64,000 bases of DNA, from the NCBI GenBank assembly GCA_002305275.1, contig DBQO01000028.1, positions 1 to 64,000 on the forward strand. The letters run 5' to 3'. The notes under the pieces are model-generated. The model was not told the DNA's origin. It was given only the letters and a program-made list of their open reading frames with translations, and searched no databases. Below, one piece after another: positions 42,149-51,760 of this stretch. Positions within the stretch are counted from its first letter, which is position 1. Each line of letters opens with the position of its first letter. The stretch comes from Bacteroidales bacterium UBA1392 (lineage in GTDB: Bacteria > Bacteroidota > Bacteroidia > Bacteroidales > UBA932). The translations under genes and the position numbers were made by a program.

Positions 42149-44167
42149 ATGGAAAAGAAGAGATTATATGCTAAGGTACTCTTGCCTCTGAAAATGAGCA
42201 AGGAGTTGTCATATTCAATACCCGACGAGTATGAAGGAAGGATCATTGTGGGTAGCTGGGCACAGGTAAAACTTCAGGGTAAGAGTCGTTATGCCATAGT
42301 AATTGAGATATCGGAGCATCCACCTACGGATGTGGCTCCATCAAAAATCAGGGCTTTGGAATCACTCCCTGATATGCCGCCCGTAACTTCAGTTCGGTTG
42401 GAGTTTTGGCGTGCTTTAGCCGATTACTACATGTGTAGTGTGGGTGAGGTTTTTAAAGCAGCCTATTCTACAGCCTTTTTAAAGCAGCAGGAGGTGCGTT
42501 CAAGAAAATTGAACAAGGATATCAAGGACCCCGACTTCAGAGCGATTCCTTCGCTCTCTCCTATGCAACAGGAGGTTTGTGATACTATAAGACTCCATTT
42601 TGCCGAAGGTCGCAGGGTACTTCTGCGCGGAGTGACGGGATCCGGTAAGACCGAAATATACTTTCACTTAATGCGGGATGCCATTGAAAGCGGAGGTTCG
42701 GTACTTTTTCTAATACCCGAAATTGCTGTCTCCAGACAACTAACTTCCAGGCTTGAGAAGGTCTTTGGTAGTGCCCTGCTGCCCTACCATTCAAAGCAGA
42801 CTGCCGCTGTTAAAAAGCGCATATACCACCGTCTGACAAATTCCGAACGTCCATATGTCGTACTGGGCACAAGGTCGGCACTACTACTGCCACTGCCCAA
42901 TCTCTCGCTGATAGTTGTGGACGAGGAGCATGACGCATCCTACAAACAGTCTGACCCTGCACCGAGGTATAACGGGCGTGACGGTGCGCTGATGCTCTCT
43001 TCTCAGATCGGAGCCAATCTGGTGCTGGGTAGCGCCACTCCCTCCTTCGAGTCGCTTTACAATGTCTCCATAGGTAAACTCTCTCAAGTAGATCTGCTGG
43101 AAAAGTACCATAAGACAGAGGATGCTCAGGTGGAAATTGTGGATATGGTCAGTGCCAGGCGGCTACGCAATGTCAAAGGTCCCTTCTCTATCCGTTTGCT
43201 CAACGAGATAGGTAGGGTAGTAACCGGTGGAGGACAGGTAATGGTCTTCCGCTCAAGGAGAGCCTATGCTCCCTATGCCCAATGTACGGAGTGTGGGACG
43301 GTAGTCAAATGTCCATCGTGTGATGTGGCTTTAAGTTACCATAAGTTTGATAATATGCTCAAATGCCATTACTGCGCATATCAGATACCTTTTGAACCCA
43401 CATGCCCCCGTTGTGCCTCGCCCTCTATTGTCGATCGTGGGGCCGGGACCGAGAAGATTGAAGAGTTGCTACGCGAATACTATCCGGATTATGTTATAGA
43501 AAGGTTTGATTCCGATACTATTTCGGGCAAAAGCGAAGAGCAGCGTATCCTCAGAAGCTTTGCTGAAGGAAAAATAGATGTGTTGGTAGGAACTCAGATG
43601 ATTACCAAAGGCTTTGACTTCGACCGCCTATCTCTGGTAGCGGTTGTAGGCTGCGACTCTCTCTTTTCCGTACAGGATTTCAGAGCGGATGAACGCGCCC
43701 TCCAACTCCTATGGCAGTTGCGTGGCAGGGCAGGTCGCAGAGAGGATGGGGCCAGGATGATAATTCAGACTGAGCAGAAGGAGCATCCTGTATTGAAAGC
43801 ACTAATCGGTGAGAGTGATCCGGACGATCTTTCTGCTGCCCTTGAGGAACGGAAAAGGTTTGGATACCCTCCATTTGTGCGTTTAGTGGGGATTACCCTG
43901 AAGGATAAAAATGAAAAGAGGATGTGGAGTTGCGCTTATGATTTGAGTGATGCAATCAGAGGCATCGGTATTAAAGAATTCAATGGTCCGGTGGTGCCGC
44001 CGATAGCGAAAATGGGCAACTATTATCAGGTTCAGTTCCAACTGCGACTTAGTAGAAATAGTTCTCTCACTCGTATAAAAAAAGCTCTCTATTTGGAAAC
44101 AGAGCTCTTGATCCGTAAATATAATGGGATGACTTCCATCAATATTGACGTGGATCCCTTTCAGTGA
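42149..44167 (+). CDS. priA: Primosomal protein N' (replication restart helicase)
   Basis: A 672-residue superfamily 2 helicase that reloads the replisome at stalled forks. I choose the ATG at 42149 (MEKKRLYAKVLLPLKM); the longer reading extends back almost to the tRNA. The N-terminal DNA-binding domain is followed by Walker A GVTGSGKTEIY (about 185), the DEEH box in VVDEEHDASYK, and a zinc region with four CxxC-like pairs (CTECGTVVKCPSC, CHYC, CPRC). The C-terminal helicase lobe has GTQMITKGFDF and QLRGRAGR. TATTTTAG (42131-42138) may be its -7 box, giving a very short leader. It ends 7 bases before the convergent phosphodiesterase gene. Confidence 0.94.
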   Translation: MEKKRLYAKVLLPLKMSKELSYSIPDEYEGRIIVGSWAQVKLQGKSRYAIVIEISEHPPTDVAPSKIRALESLPDMPPVTSVRLEFWRALADYYMCSVGEVFKAAYSTAFLKQQEVRSRKLNKDIKDPDFRAIPSLSPMQQEVCDTIRLHFAEGRRVLLRGVTGSGKTEIYFHLMRDAIESGGSVLFLIPEIAVSRQLTSRLEKVFGSALLPYHSKQTAAVKKRIYHRLTNSERPYVVLGTRSALLLPLPNLSLIVVDEEHDASYKQSDPAPRYNGRDGALMLSSQIGANLVLGSATPSFESLYNVSIGKLSQVDLLEKYHKTEDAQVEIVDMVSARRLRNVKGPFSIRLLNEIGRVVTGGGQVMVFRSRRAYAPYAQCTECGTVVKCPSCDVALSYHKFDNMLKCHYCAYQIPFEPTCPRCASPSIVDRGAGTEKIEELLREYYPDYVIERFDSDTISGKSEEQRILRSFAEGKIDVLVGTQMITKGFDFDRLSLVAVVGCDSLFSVQDFRADERALQLLWQLRGRAGRREDGARMIIQTEQKEHPVLKALIGESDPDDLSAALEERKRFGYPPFVRLVGITLKDKNEKRMWSCAYDLSDAIRGIGIKEFNGPVVPPIAKMGNYYQVQFQLRLSRNSSLTRIKKALYLETELLIRKYNGMTSINIDVDPFQ

Positions 44168-44174
44168 TAACACT

Positions 44175-45011
44175 CTATTGTTTTCCCGAGAGTCGCTCCC
44201 TTACCCTTTCTCTTAGGGCCTCAATTTGGCGTGTTACCTCTTCCGGATTGTCGGTGGTTAGGAAAGTAGGGTTTCCTACGAGAAGAGTCTCTACGAGCAT
44301 CGAATCGTTGACCGTCCAGACATTGGAAGTCATATTGTAATTGCGTGCCTCATCCACCCAGAAACGATTGGCAAGGACTTCGTTATAGTGGTAGTCAAAT
44401 CCGTTGATTCCCATTTCCAGCAGTTCTATCGGCATATAATATCCGCCTAAGTAGGCAACGGATGCCTTTGGCATCAGAGCTGCAAACCCTTTACAGGCCT
44501 CAAGGCTGAACGAGATATAATCAACCCGTTTTTCCAGCCCAAATTTTTTTACCATTTCAACGCATTTCTCAACTGCATACTTCTCAAGTTCCGGATTATC
44601 TTTGACCGGTTTTAGTTCGAGTACGAGCTGGAGCCCCTTTAGTTTTTTACCTGCGGCCAGATACTCCTCAAGTGTAGGAAGTTTTTCCCCGTTGGAGAGC
44701 AGGGAGTCCTTGATTACTTCATAGTTTGTAAGGTTGATTATGTGTCCCTTAAAGTCATTGTCATGATTGACGATCAGTATGCTGTCTGCGGTAATTTGTA
44801 CGTCAAACTCCGAACCGTATACCCCCACCCTATGTGCATTACGAAGAGAAGAAATTGAATTCTGTGCACTACCTTCCTGTTTCCAGTAACCTCTATGGGC
44901 AATCACTTGTGTGCCGACCATTTGGTCTACCATTTTTTCAATTCTATTCTCTTTACATCCTGAGAGTGAAAACAGTAGAATTAAAGCGACTAAAGACCAT
45001 GAAAATTTCAT
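44175..45011 (-). CDS. Glycerophosphodiester phosphodiesterase family lipoprotein
   Basis: A TIM-barrel phosphodiesterase of about 278 residues with a lipoprotein signal (LFSLSGC, cysteine near residue 20). The start at 45011 (MKFSWSLVAL) is preferred over one three codons upstream. Active-site motifs are HRGYW near residue 40, SEFDVQ (acidic metal ligands) near 72 and NHDNDFKG near 86; further along are LVLELKP and a final LTTDNPEEV. The usual HRG-x-EN is HRG...AQNS here. It hydrolyses glycerophosphodiesters to glycerol-3-phosphate and alcohol outside the inner membrane; substrate not determined. Confidence 0.88.
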   Translation of the reverse strand: MKFSWSLVALILLFSLSGCKENRIEKMVDQMVGTQVIAHRGYWKQEGSAQNSISSLRNAHRVGVYGSEFDVQITADSILIVNHDNDFKGHIINLTNYEVIKDSLLSNGEKLPTLEEYLAAGKKLKGLQLVLELKPVKDNPELEKYAVEKCVEMVKKFGLEKRVDYISFSLEACKGFAALMPKASVAYLGGYYMPIELLEMGINGFDYHYNEVLANRFWVDEARNYNMTSNVWTVNDSMLVETLLVGNPTFLTTDNPEEVTRQIEALRERVRERLSGKQ

Positions 45012-45080
45012 AATAAACAATATTTGTACTATTATTGTGTTTGCAAATTTATAAAAAAATTAGTTTACTATAATTTTCTT

Positions 45081-45110
45081 TTTGATTTTGAATAATTATA
45101 ATTAACTTCG
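45081..45110 (+). promoter_or_regulatory. perR promoter with overlapping palindrome
   Basis: TTTG (45081-45084), an 18-base spacer and TAACTTCG (45103-45110). The perfect 12-bp palindrome TAATTATAATTA (45093-45104) lies in the spacer and enters the -7 box, and resembles a PerR/Fur box, so the regulator may repress its own gene. Confidence 0.6.
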
Positions 45111-45130
45111 CCGCTATAAATTCAACAAAA

Positions 45131-45571
45131 ATGATAGATAATTCAATAACCACAGAAATAAAGAAAATCCTAACGAGGTATGGACTAAAGGCCACCCCTC
45201 AACGAATTGTCGTATATTTTGCGATGAGAGAGTTGGGGCATGCATCAGCTGACATGGTGTATCAGCGGGCAAGTTCAGAATTAGCCACATTGACTGTTGC
45301 CACTGTGTACAATGTTCTGGAATCCTTCGTTGAGGTTGGACTACTACAGCGTCGTATGAGTTCCAATAATAAGATGTATATGGATGTCAACACCTACAAC
45401 CATTGTCATCTCTATTGCGAGGAGACTCACACCTATAAGGACTATGATGACCCCGAGTTGATGCTAATGATACATAATCATTTTCGTAACAAGAAAATAC
45501 GAGGATTTGACCTGTATCGAATAGATGTGCAGCTGGTGGGTAGAAGCAGTCAATCTAACAGATCAAAATAA
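45131..45571 (+). CDS. Fur-family regulator, PerR-like
   Basis: A 146-residue Fur-family repressor. The winged helix includes RYGLKATPQRIVVYFAMRELGHASADMVY and LTVATVYNVLESFVEVGLL; the metal-sensing centre is represented by YNHCHLYC. The second CxxC pair of the structural zinc site is absent. The downstream rubrerythrin gene makes a peroxide-sensing (PerR) role more likely than iron sensing. The promoter carries an AT-rich palindrome that could be its own binding site. Confidence 0.87.
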   Translation: MIDNSITTEIKKILTRYGLKATPQRIVVYFAMRELGHASADMVYQRASSELATLTVATVYNVLESFVEVGLLQRRMSSNNKMYMDVNTYNHCHLYCEETHTYKDYDDPELMLMIHNHFRNKKIRGFDLYRIDVQLVGRSSQSNRSK

Positions 45572-45572
45572 T

Positions 45573-45613
45573 GTTGGTACTAAACGGTACCATCAATTAA
45601 ACCAACCTTTTTT
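45573..45613 (+). terminator. Weak hairpin between perR and rubrerythrin
   Basis: GTTGGT (45573-45578) and ACCAAC (45601-45606) can pair around a 22-base loop and are followed by CTTTTTT. It may be a partial terminator that sets different levels for the two genes. Confidence 0.4.
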
Positions 45614-45625
45614 AAAATAAACAAA

Positions 45626-46201
45626 ATGAAATCATTAAAAGGAACACAGACAGAAAAGAACTTGCTACAATCATTTGCAGGTGAATCCCAGGCGCGCAAC
45701 AGGTATGTTTTCTTTGCGAGCAGAGCTAAGAAAGAGGGCTATGAGCAGATTGCAGCCATCTTTGCAGAGACGGCAGAGCAAGAAAAGGAGCATGCGGAGA
45801 CCTTTTTCAAATACCTCGAAGGGGGTATGGTGGAAGTTAAAGCTTCATTCCCCGCAGGCATCATCTCCAATACTGCTGACAACCTGAAAGCGGCAGCAGC
45901 GGGTGAGAATGAAGAGTGGTCCATGCTCTATCCTGAGTTTGCAAAAGTGGCCGAAGCTGAAGGTTTCCCTGAAATCGCTGCAACATTCAAGAATATTGCC
46001 GCCGCTGAAAAGGGGCATGAAGAGCGCTATCTGAAGCTCTTAGCCAACGTGGTGGCAGGTAAGGTATTTGAGAGAGATACCGAGATAGAGTGGCAGTGCC
46101 GCAATTGCGGATATATATTCAAGGGAAAGAAGGCACCCAATGAGTGTCCTGCTTGTAAACATGCCCAATCCTATTTCGAGGTTAAGAAGAACAATTACTA
46201 A
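45626..46201 (+). CDS. rbr: Rubrerythrin
   Basis: A 191-residue cytosolic peroxidase that reduces hydrogen peroxide in anaerobes. The N-terminal four-helix ferritin-like domain has the di-iron carboxylates in [23 protein letters not shown] and ENEEW...EKGHEERY; the C-terminal rubredoxin domain has [10 protein letters not shown] and CPACKH. It lies 54 bases after the PerR-like gene and should belong to its regulon. Confidence 0.95.
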   Translation: MKSLKGTQTEKNLLQSFAGESQARNRYVFFASRAKKEGYEQIAAIFAETAEQEKEHAETFFKYLEGGMVEVKASFPAGIISNTADNLKAAAAGENEEWSMLYPEFAKVAEAEGFPEIAATFKNIAAAEKGHEERYLKLLANVVAGKVFERDTEIEWQCRNCGYIFKGKKAPNECPACKHAQSYFEVKKNNY

Positions 46202-46222
46202 TTTTTTAATACCTTTGCGGTC

Positions 46223-47041
46223 ATGAAAATAAAGACCGCTGACAGAAAAGGTTATGCCCTAATTACCGGTACATGGTCCGGAATGGGGAGAGAATATGCC
46301 CGACAGCTCTACGCTCTCGGGCATAATTTGATTGTGATAGACATAAATCAGAAATTTGCCGATGAGGTTCGTGAGGAGCTGGAGGGCCTTAAGGCGAATC
46401 CTTCCTGGCGACGCCCCGAGGTGATTGCAATTGGAGTTGATCTTGCTTTAGTAGGCGCTGCTGCCATTATAGCTGAAAAAGTGGGAGACCGTAGAGTAGA
46501 TATCCTGATCAACAATGCCGGCGTGTTGCCTTATGGGGACTTCACCGAATATTCGCAGGAGGAAATTTCCAGGGTTATGGTCCTTCACAATCTCACATTG
46601 GTGCAACTTTGTAACCTCTTTGCCCCCGGTATGAAGGAGCGGGGATACGGCTACATACTCAATATCTCTTCGCTTTGCAGTTGGATGCCTTACCCAGTGC
46701 TCTCTGTCTATTCCGCCACGAAGCGTTTCATAAAATCCTTTTCACGTTCCTTAAGGGTAGAGCTGATGGGGAGCGGAGTCTCGGTGACTACTGCCTATTT
46801 CGGCGCTGTTTCAACCAATCTGTTTCCTTTGCAGGAGAGCATGCGCAAGCGGGCATTCCGTCTGGGTATTATGATTTCTGCTGAACAAGCTGCCCGTAAA
46901 GCCCTCAATGCCACCTTCCGGGGTAGAGCCAATGTCATGCCCGGTCTCATCAACTGGATATTTCTGCCGATATTGCCCATTGTTCCAAAACGTATGCTTC
47001 ATTTCTTCCATAAGAAATATGGCTACAAGATCAAATTTTAA
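46223..47041 (+). CDS. Short-chain dehydrogenase/reductase
   Basis: A 272-residue classical SDR with TGTWSGMGREYA (NAD(P)-binding TGxxxGxG), NNAGVLPYG and catalytic Y163-x3-K167 (SVYSATKRF), and a hydrophobic/basic tail (LPIVPKRMLHFFHKKYGYKIKF) that may contact the membrane. The substrate is unknown; the tail resembles lipid-acting SDRs. A strong -7 box TACCTTTG (46210-46217) ends only 5 bases before the ATG, predicting an almost leaderless transcript. The next gene starts 2 bases after the stop. Confidence 0.88.
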   Translation: MKIKTADRKGYALITGTWSGMGREYARQLYALGHNLIVIDINQKFADEVREELEGLKANPSWRRPEVIAIGVDLALVGAAAIIAEKVGDRRVDILINNAGVLPYGDFTEYSQEEISRVMVLHNLTLVQLCNLFAPGMKERGYGYILNISSLCSWMPYPVLSVYSATKRFIKSFSRSLRVELMGSGVSVTTAYFGAVSTNLFPLQESMRKRAFRLGIMISAEQAARKALNATFRGRANVMPGLINWIFLPILPIVPKRMLHFFHKKYGYKIKF

Positions 47042-47042
47042 T

Positions 47043-48005
47043 ATGAAATCGGAGACCAAACAGAAGATTATTTCCTGTATTAAAGAGGTACTTCCCACAA
47101 CTACCAAGACCTGCATTTGGATATTGAAAATTACGGTCAGCATCTCTTTCGCGATGATGCTGCTCAAGTATTTCAATATACTACCCTATATCTCTGATGC
47201 CGTAGGTCCGGTATTTAGTTATTTCGGTTTACCCGGGTCGGCTGCCTTAGCCTATTTGTCGGGCTATTTCATCAATGTATATTCCGCAATAGCGGTTATG
47301 AGTACCCTTGCACTGGATGCACGTGAACTTACTATCCTAAGTACGATGGTGCTTTGTTCGCACTCTATGATACTCGAGACGGCGGTACTCAAAAAAACAG
47401 GTGTTCCGGGGCTGAGAATGATTATTATCAGGACCTTGAGTGCAATAATTCTCGGTTGGTTTCTCAATCTAATCCTTCCGGCAGGTAGTGGAGAAGTGGT
47501 AACAGAGGCAGTAGCACAAGAACAGCTCACCTTTTGGCTGACTCTGCGCAACTGGCTATGGGCTACGTTTAAGTTGGTGCTGTTGATTACAGTGATAATC
47601 TACGCTCTCAATATTATACAGCGACTTCTTTCTGCGTTTGGCATCATTGCGATCATATCGAGATTTCTCAAACCGGTCATGCTCTTTTTCGGACTTCCGC
47701 CCAAGACGGCATTTCTCTGGATAGTTGCCAATATCATAGGTCTGGCCTATGGCGCTGCAGCTATGTTGGATGAAATTGCTCGTGGAAAACTGGAGCGTCG
47801 TGATGTGTTGCTCATTAATACCCATATTAGCATAGCGCACAGCAATCTCGAGGATCTTATGTTACTTGTGGCTTTGGGAGCGATAGGATGGGTAATGTTA
47901 CTGATAAGGTGGGCCATGGCCATGGTTTTGGTATGGGAATTGAAATTGGAATTTTATATCAAAGATGCCTTTGCCAAAAGAAAAAATCGTAACTTTGCAG
48001 TTTGA
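47043..48005 (+). CDS. Nucleoside-recognition (Gate) domain membrane protein
   Basis: A 320-residue polytopic membrane protein of the nucleoside recognition/Gate family. The start at 47043 (MKSETKQKIISCIKE) follows the SDR stop by one base; a longer upstream reading overlaps the SDR. The two Gate-type repeats are seen around FGLPGSAALAYLSGYFINVYSA and FGLPPKTAFLWIVANIIGLAYGAA. Such proteins are proposed transporters or membrane gates; the solute is not known. It probably shares a transcript with the SDR gene. Confidence 0.82.
   Translation: MKSETKQKIISCIKEVLPTTTKTCIWILKITVSISFAMMLLKYFNILPYISDAVGPVFSYFGLPGSAALAYLSGYFINVYSAIAVMSTLALDARELTILSTMVLCSHSMILETAVLKKTGVPGLRMIIIRTLSAIILGWFLNLILPAGSGEVVTEAVAQEQLTFWLTLRNWLWATFKLVLLITVIIYALNIIQRLLSAFGIIAIISRFLKPVMLFFGLPPKTAFLWIVANIIGLAYGAAAMLDEIARGKLERRDVLLINTHISIAHSNLEDLMLLVALGAIGWVMLLIRWAMAMVLVWELKLEFYIKDAFAKRKNRNFAV
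47970..47997 (+). promoter_or_regulatory. trxB promoter
   Basis: TTTG (47970-47973), a short 16-base spacer and TAACTTTG (47990-47997), within the end of the upstream gene. The leader to the ATG at 48027 is about 26 bases. Confidence 0.5.
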
Positions 48006-48026
48006 ATTAATTGAGATAATGTTTTT

Positions 48027-48959
48027 ATGAATAACGAAAAAGTAAAATGTCTTATAATAGGTAGCGGCCCCGCAGGGTATACTGCCGCGATTTATGCATC
48101 CAGGGCTGCCTTGCAGCCTGTTTTATATGAAGGGATGCAGCCAGGGGGTCAACTTACCACCACTACTGAAGTTGAAAATTTTCCCGGTTATCCTGAAGGC
48201 GTATTAGGTCAGCAGATGATGGCGGACCTGCGCGCTCAGGCCGAACGTTTTGGTACGGATATCAGATATGGCATGGTTACAGAAGCAGACCTATCCAAAA
48301 GGCCCTTCAAGATAACCATTGATGAAGAACAAGTTATAGAGGCAGAGACTTTGATTATAGCCACCGGCGCTACTGCCAGATATCTTGGTTTGCCTTCAGA
48401 AAGCAAGTACAGGGGTATGGGAGTTTCGGCCTGCGCTACTTGCGATGGTTTTTTCTATCGTGGAAAGACGGTAGCAGTTGTAGGAGGCGGGGATACTGCC
48501 TGTGAAGAGGCGCTCTACCTCGCTTCTATTTGCAAAAAGGTATATATGGTAGTGAGAAGAGATGTTTTCAGGGCATCCAAAGCCATGCAGGAAAGGATTG
48601 CTTCCACTGAGAATATTGAAGTACTTTGGAATAGCAATACCCAGGAGGTACTTGGAGATGAAATGGGTGTAAATGGCATGCGCCTTATCCGCAAGGATGG
48701 CGAAGTGTATGAAAAGGCCATCGACGGCTTCTTCCTGGCTATCGGTCATCATCCCAATTCGGATCTCTTCAAAGAGTGGGTCAACACCAACGAAGAGGGT
48801 TATATAATTACAGACGGACATTCCACCAAAACCAATGTTCCGGGAGTTTTTGCAGCCGGAGACGTTCAAGACCCCCACTATCGCCAGGCGATTACGGCAG
48901 CAGCCAGTGGTTGCAAGGCTGCCCTCGATGTTGAAAAATTTATTTTGGAAAATAAGTAA
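48027..48959 (+). CDS. trxB: Thioredoxin-disulfide reductase
   Basis: A 310-residue FAD/NADPH enzyme that reduces thioredoxin in the cytosol. FAD-binding GSGPAGYTAAIYASRA (12-27), redox pair C136-A-T-C139 (SACATCDGFFY), NADPH-binding VGGGDTACEEALYL and a C-terminal GVFAAGDVQDPHYRQA are all present. It is followed by bamD one base after the stop, so it may be co-transcribed with bamD and rpoZ. Confidence 0.95.
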   Translation: MNNEKVKCLIIGSGPAGYTAAIYASRAALQPVLYEGMQPGGQLTTTTEVENFPGYPEGVLGQQMMADLRAQAERFGTDIRYGMVTEADLSKRPFKITIDEEQVIEAETLIIATGATARYLGLPSESKYRGMGVSACATCDGFFYRGKTVAVVGGGDTACEEALYLASICKKVYMVVRRDVFRASKAMQERIASTENIEVLWNSNTQEVLGDEMGVNGMRLIRKDGEVYEKAIDGFFLAIGHHPNSDLFKEWVNTNEEGYIITDGHSTKTNVPGVFAAGDVQDPHYRQAITAAASGCKAALDVEKFILENK

Positions 48960-48960
48960 T

Positions 48961-49785
48961 ATGATAAAAAAGTACAGACTTATCCTGGCTCTCGCTTTTT
49001 GGGCTGTTATTGGTCTTAGCGCATGCAAGTCGCAGTACGACACCATTCTTCGCAGTAATGACGTTCCTGCCAAATATGCGCTGGCATTCGAAATGTTTGA
49101 AGCCAAGAAATATCTCAAGGCAGCGGAACTCTTCGAATCGCTGACAATTGCTACAAATGGCACACCTCAGGATGATACTGTACAATATTACTGGGGCTTG
49201 AGTAACTACTACTATGGTGATTTTACAACTGCCGAGAGCAATTTTAATCAGTTCATAAGCATCTATCCCCTAAGTCCTTTTACGGAGAAAGCCAAGTTTT
49301 ACCGCCTGGACTGTCTTTACAGGGGCACTTACCGTTATGAACTTGACCAGCGTCCGACATACAAAGCCCTTAGCGCCATCCATGAATTTGTGGTAGAGAA
49401 TCCTAAGTCGGATTATATTCCCAGATGCCATGAGATGGCGGACGAACTCAACGGTCGGCTGGAACTCAAGTCTTATAAGTCGGCCTACCTCTACTATCAC
49501 ATGGAGGATTATCTGGCAGCCCATTTTGCCTTGAAAAATGTTCTCAAGGAGAATGCTGACAACCGTTATCGCGAAGAGGTACTCTACTACACGGCAATGT
49601 CGGCATACAAATACGCTTCTATGAGTGTGCCGGAAAAACAGCGTGAACGCTACCTCACATTTGTGGACGACTATTTCAATGTTATAAGTGAATATCCTGA
49701 ATCAAAGTACCGAAAAGAACTCGACGGACTCTATTCCAGGGTCCAAACAATTCTTAAAAAGAATTCTCCCGACGAAAATAATTAA
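48961..49785 (+). CDS. bamD: Outer-membrane assembly lipoprotein BamD
   Basis: A 274-residue lipoprotein (LSAC, C22) with TPR-like repeats (YALAFEMFEAKKYLKAAELFE; YYWGLSNYYYGDFTTAESNF; YYTAMSAYKYA), which works with BamA to fold outer-membrane proteins. The ATG at 48961 is used because it gives the lipoprotein signal; a longer frame would overlap trxB. It is followed by rpoZ after 13 bases, a standard order in Bacteroidota. BamA is at 60.5 kb. Confidence 0.92.
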   Translation: MIKKYRLILALAFWAVIGLSACKSQYDTILRSNDVPAKYALAFEMFEAKKYLKAAELFESLTIATNGTPQDDTVQYYWGLSNYYYGDFTTAESNFNQFISIYPLSPFTEKAKFYRLDCLYRGTYRYELDQRPTYKALSAIHEFVVENPKSDYIPRCHEMADELNGRLELKSYKSAYLYYHMEDYLAAHFALKNVLKENADNRYREEVLYYTAMSAYKYASMSVPEKQRERYLTFVDDYFNVISEYPESKYRKELDGLYSRVQTILKKNSPDENN

Positions 49786-49798
49786 TAATAATTCCATA

Positions 49799-50113
49799 AT
49801 GAGCAACACTAAACCTATAAGCAACAACACGGAAACACGCAATCTTTCCGAACTCGCCGAGCCTACCGGCAACATATACGAGTCCGTGAAGATCATCTCC
49901 ATCAGGTCCAACCAAATTGCTGCTTCAGTAAAAAAGGAACTTAGCGAAAAGCTCGCACAGTTCAAGAGTGATGCAGATGCTCTCGAAGAGACCTTTGAAA
50001 ACAAAGAGCAGGCGGAAATCTCCAAGTATTACGAAGCTCAGCCTAAACCCACTCTCGTAGCTATAAACGAGTTTGAGGAAAACCGGATCTATTACCGCAA
50101 GGCAGAAGAATAA
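49799..50113 (+). CDS. rpoZ: RNA polymerase omega subunit (Bacteroidota type)
   Basis: A 104-residue protein matching the Bacteroidota omega (RpoZ-like, K/omega-like) pattern: LSELAEPTGNIYESVKIISIRSNQIA, then a Lys/Glu-rich helix (KKELSEKLAQFKSDADALEETFENKEQ) and ISKYYEAQPKPTLVAINEFEEN near the end. Omega helps assemble RNA polymerase. I use the ATG at 49799 because the family starts there; the longer frame runs back inside bamD. Confidence 0.88.
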   Translation: MSNTKPISNNTETRNLSELAEPTGNIYESVKIISIRSNQIAASVKKELSEKLAQFKSDADALEETFENKEQAEISKYYEAQPKPTLVAINEFEENRIYYRKAEE

Positions 50114-50141
50114 TACTACTGCCCTCGCATAGAGTGTCCGT

Positions 50142-51731
50142 ATGCTCAGTAGATTGACAATACAGAACTATGCCCTGATTGAGAGTCTGGATATCACTTT
50201 TCCGGACAATCTTGTCATCATCACCGGTGAAACCGGGGCGGGCAAGTCGATTCTACTTGGGGCTTTATCACTAGTGCTGGGTGGTCGCTCGGACATCTCC
50301 ACACTTAAAGACCGGACACGCAATTGCGTGGTAGAGGCAATTTTTACTCTGGAAAGGGGTCAAGAATATATCTTGAGGAGGGTTATCTCCCCCGGAGGTC
50401 GTTCACGCATCTTCATTGACGACGAACCGGCCACTTTGGAACAGATTAAAAATCTTTCGGAATCTCTTGTGGATATCCATTCGCAGCATCAGCACCTGCT
50501 CCTTTCCCGAACCGGATTTCAAACTTCAATATTGGATCACTTTGCCGGATTGACTCTTCAGGTAAGTGAGTATGAAGCAGAACATGCCGAATACTTGAAT
50601 GTTTGCCGTGAAATCTCGGACCTGGAGCAGAAAATAGCGGAAGCAGAGCGTACGCGTGACTATCTGGAGTACCAGTTTACACAGTTGGAGGGGGCCTCTC
50701 TTGTCGAAGGAGAACTTGAAGAACTTGAGGCAGAGCAGGCACAGTTGGCCAATAGTGAAGAGATATTGCAGAGCATTTCCCGCATGGAATCACTATTCGA
50801 AGGGGAGGAGGGTAGCATAGCATCCCGCTTAAAGGAGATAGAATCGCTGCTGGAAAGACTCTCTGCATTCATTAATGAGTTTGGACCGCTTGCGGAGCGC
50901 ATCTCCTCTTCTCGAATTGAATTAAAAGATATAGAGGCCGAGGTTATGAGTAAGGGGGGCTCCGTAATTACCTCCCCGCAACGTCTTCAGATTGTGGATG
51001 AGCGTCTTTCATTACTATATGACCTCATGCGCAAGCATGCTGTAGGTAGTATTAGCGAGTTGATTGCCCTTAGGGAGTCGCTTGGAACTCAATTGGGGAA
51101 GACTATGGACCTATCATTGGAAAAGGAGAGTGCCGAAAAACGTAGAGATGCACTTAAAAGCAGTTGTGATGCTCGTGCGGAGGCTATTTTCAATCAACGT
51201 TCACAGGCGGCCCCGATGCTTTCAAAGGAGATAGAGGATGCTGTGAGGGCTTTGGAGATGCCTTTTGCTCTGTTTTCAGTCAAAGTGGAGCGTGAGGGAG
51301 CAGTTTTCCTTTTTTCCGCCAACGGAGGTGAAGTAAAAGAGCTCTCAAAGTGCGCATCAGGGGGTGAACTCTCCAGGATAATGCTCGTTATCAAGGGACT
51401 GTTGGCCAGGTATGTAGGAATGCCCACAATGATTTTTGATGAAATAGATGCGGGAGTCTCAGGTAGCGTTGCAGACAAGATGGGACGCAAGATAGTGGAT
51501 ATGGGACGAAATATGCAGATATTTGCCATTACTCACCTGCCGCAGGTGGCCAGTAAAGGCTCTGCCCATTATTTGGTCTATAAGACATTTGATGAGGGTG
51601 ACGAACCCCGTACCCAAATAAAATACATAGAGGGAGAGGAGCGTGTCAAAGAGATTGCCCGTATGTTGAGCGGATCCAAACTGACGGAAGAAGCACTTGC
51701 CAATGCACGTGTCCTACTTAGATCTGAATGA
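50142..51731 (+). CDS. recN: DNA repair protein RecN
   Basis: A 529-residue SMC-like ATPase for double-strand break repair. Walker A is GETGAGKSILLGAL (about residues 29-42); a long coiled coil covers about 150-370, and the C-terminal head carries the ABC signature KCASGGELSRIML and Walker B TMIFDEIDAGVSG. It is slightly shorter than many RecN proteins (about 550) but complete. It lies 28 bases after rpoZ. Confidence 0.95.
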   Translation: MLSRLTIQNYALIESLDITFPDNLVIITGETGAGKSILLGALSLVLGGRSDISTLKDRTRNCVVEAIFTLERGQEYILRRVISPGGRSRIFIDDEPATLEQIKNLSESLVDIHSQHQHLLLSRTGFQTSILDHFAGLTLQVSEYEAEHAEYLNVCREISDLEQKIAEAERTRDYLEYQFTQLEGASLVEGELEELEAEQAQLANSEEILQSISRMESLFEGEEGSIASRLKEIESLLERLSAFINEFGPLAERISSSRIELKDIEAEVMSKGGSVITSPQRLQIVDERLSLLYDLMRKHAVGSISELIALRESLGTQLGKTMDLSLEKESAEKRRDALKSSCDARAEAIFNQRSQAAPMLSKEIEDAVRALEMPFALFSVKVEREGAVFLFSANGGEVKELSKCASGGELSRIMLVIKGLLARYVGMPTMIFDEIDAGVSGSVADKMGRKIVDMGRNMQIFAITHLPQVASKGSAHYLVYKTFDEGDEPRTQIKYIEGEERVKEIARMLSGSKLTEEALANARVLLRSE

Positions 51732-51760
51732 AATAATAATATATAAAAAGAATAACGACC

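Noticed and set aside
48396..49163. Open frame of 255 codons opposite trxB/bamD
   Set aside because: Shadow of two confidently identified genes; no domain visible.
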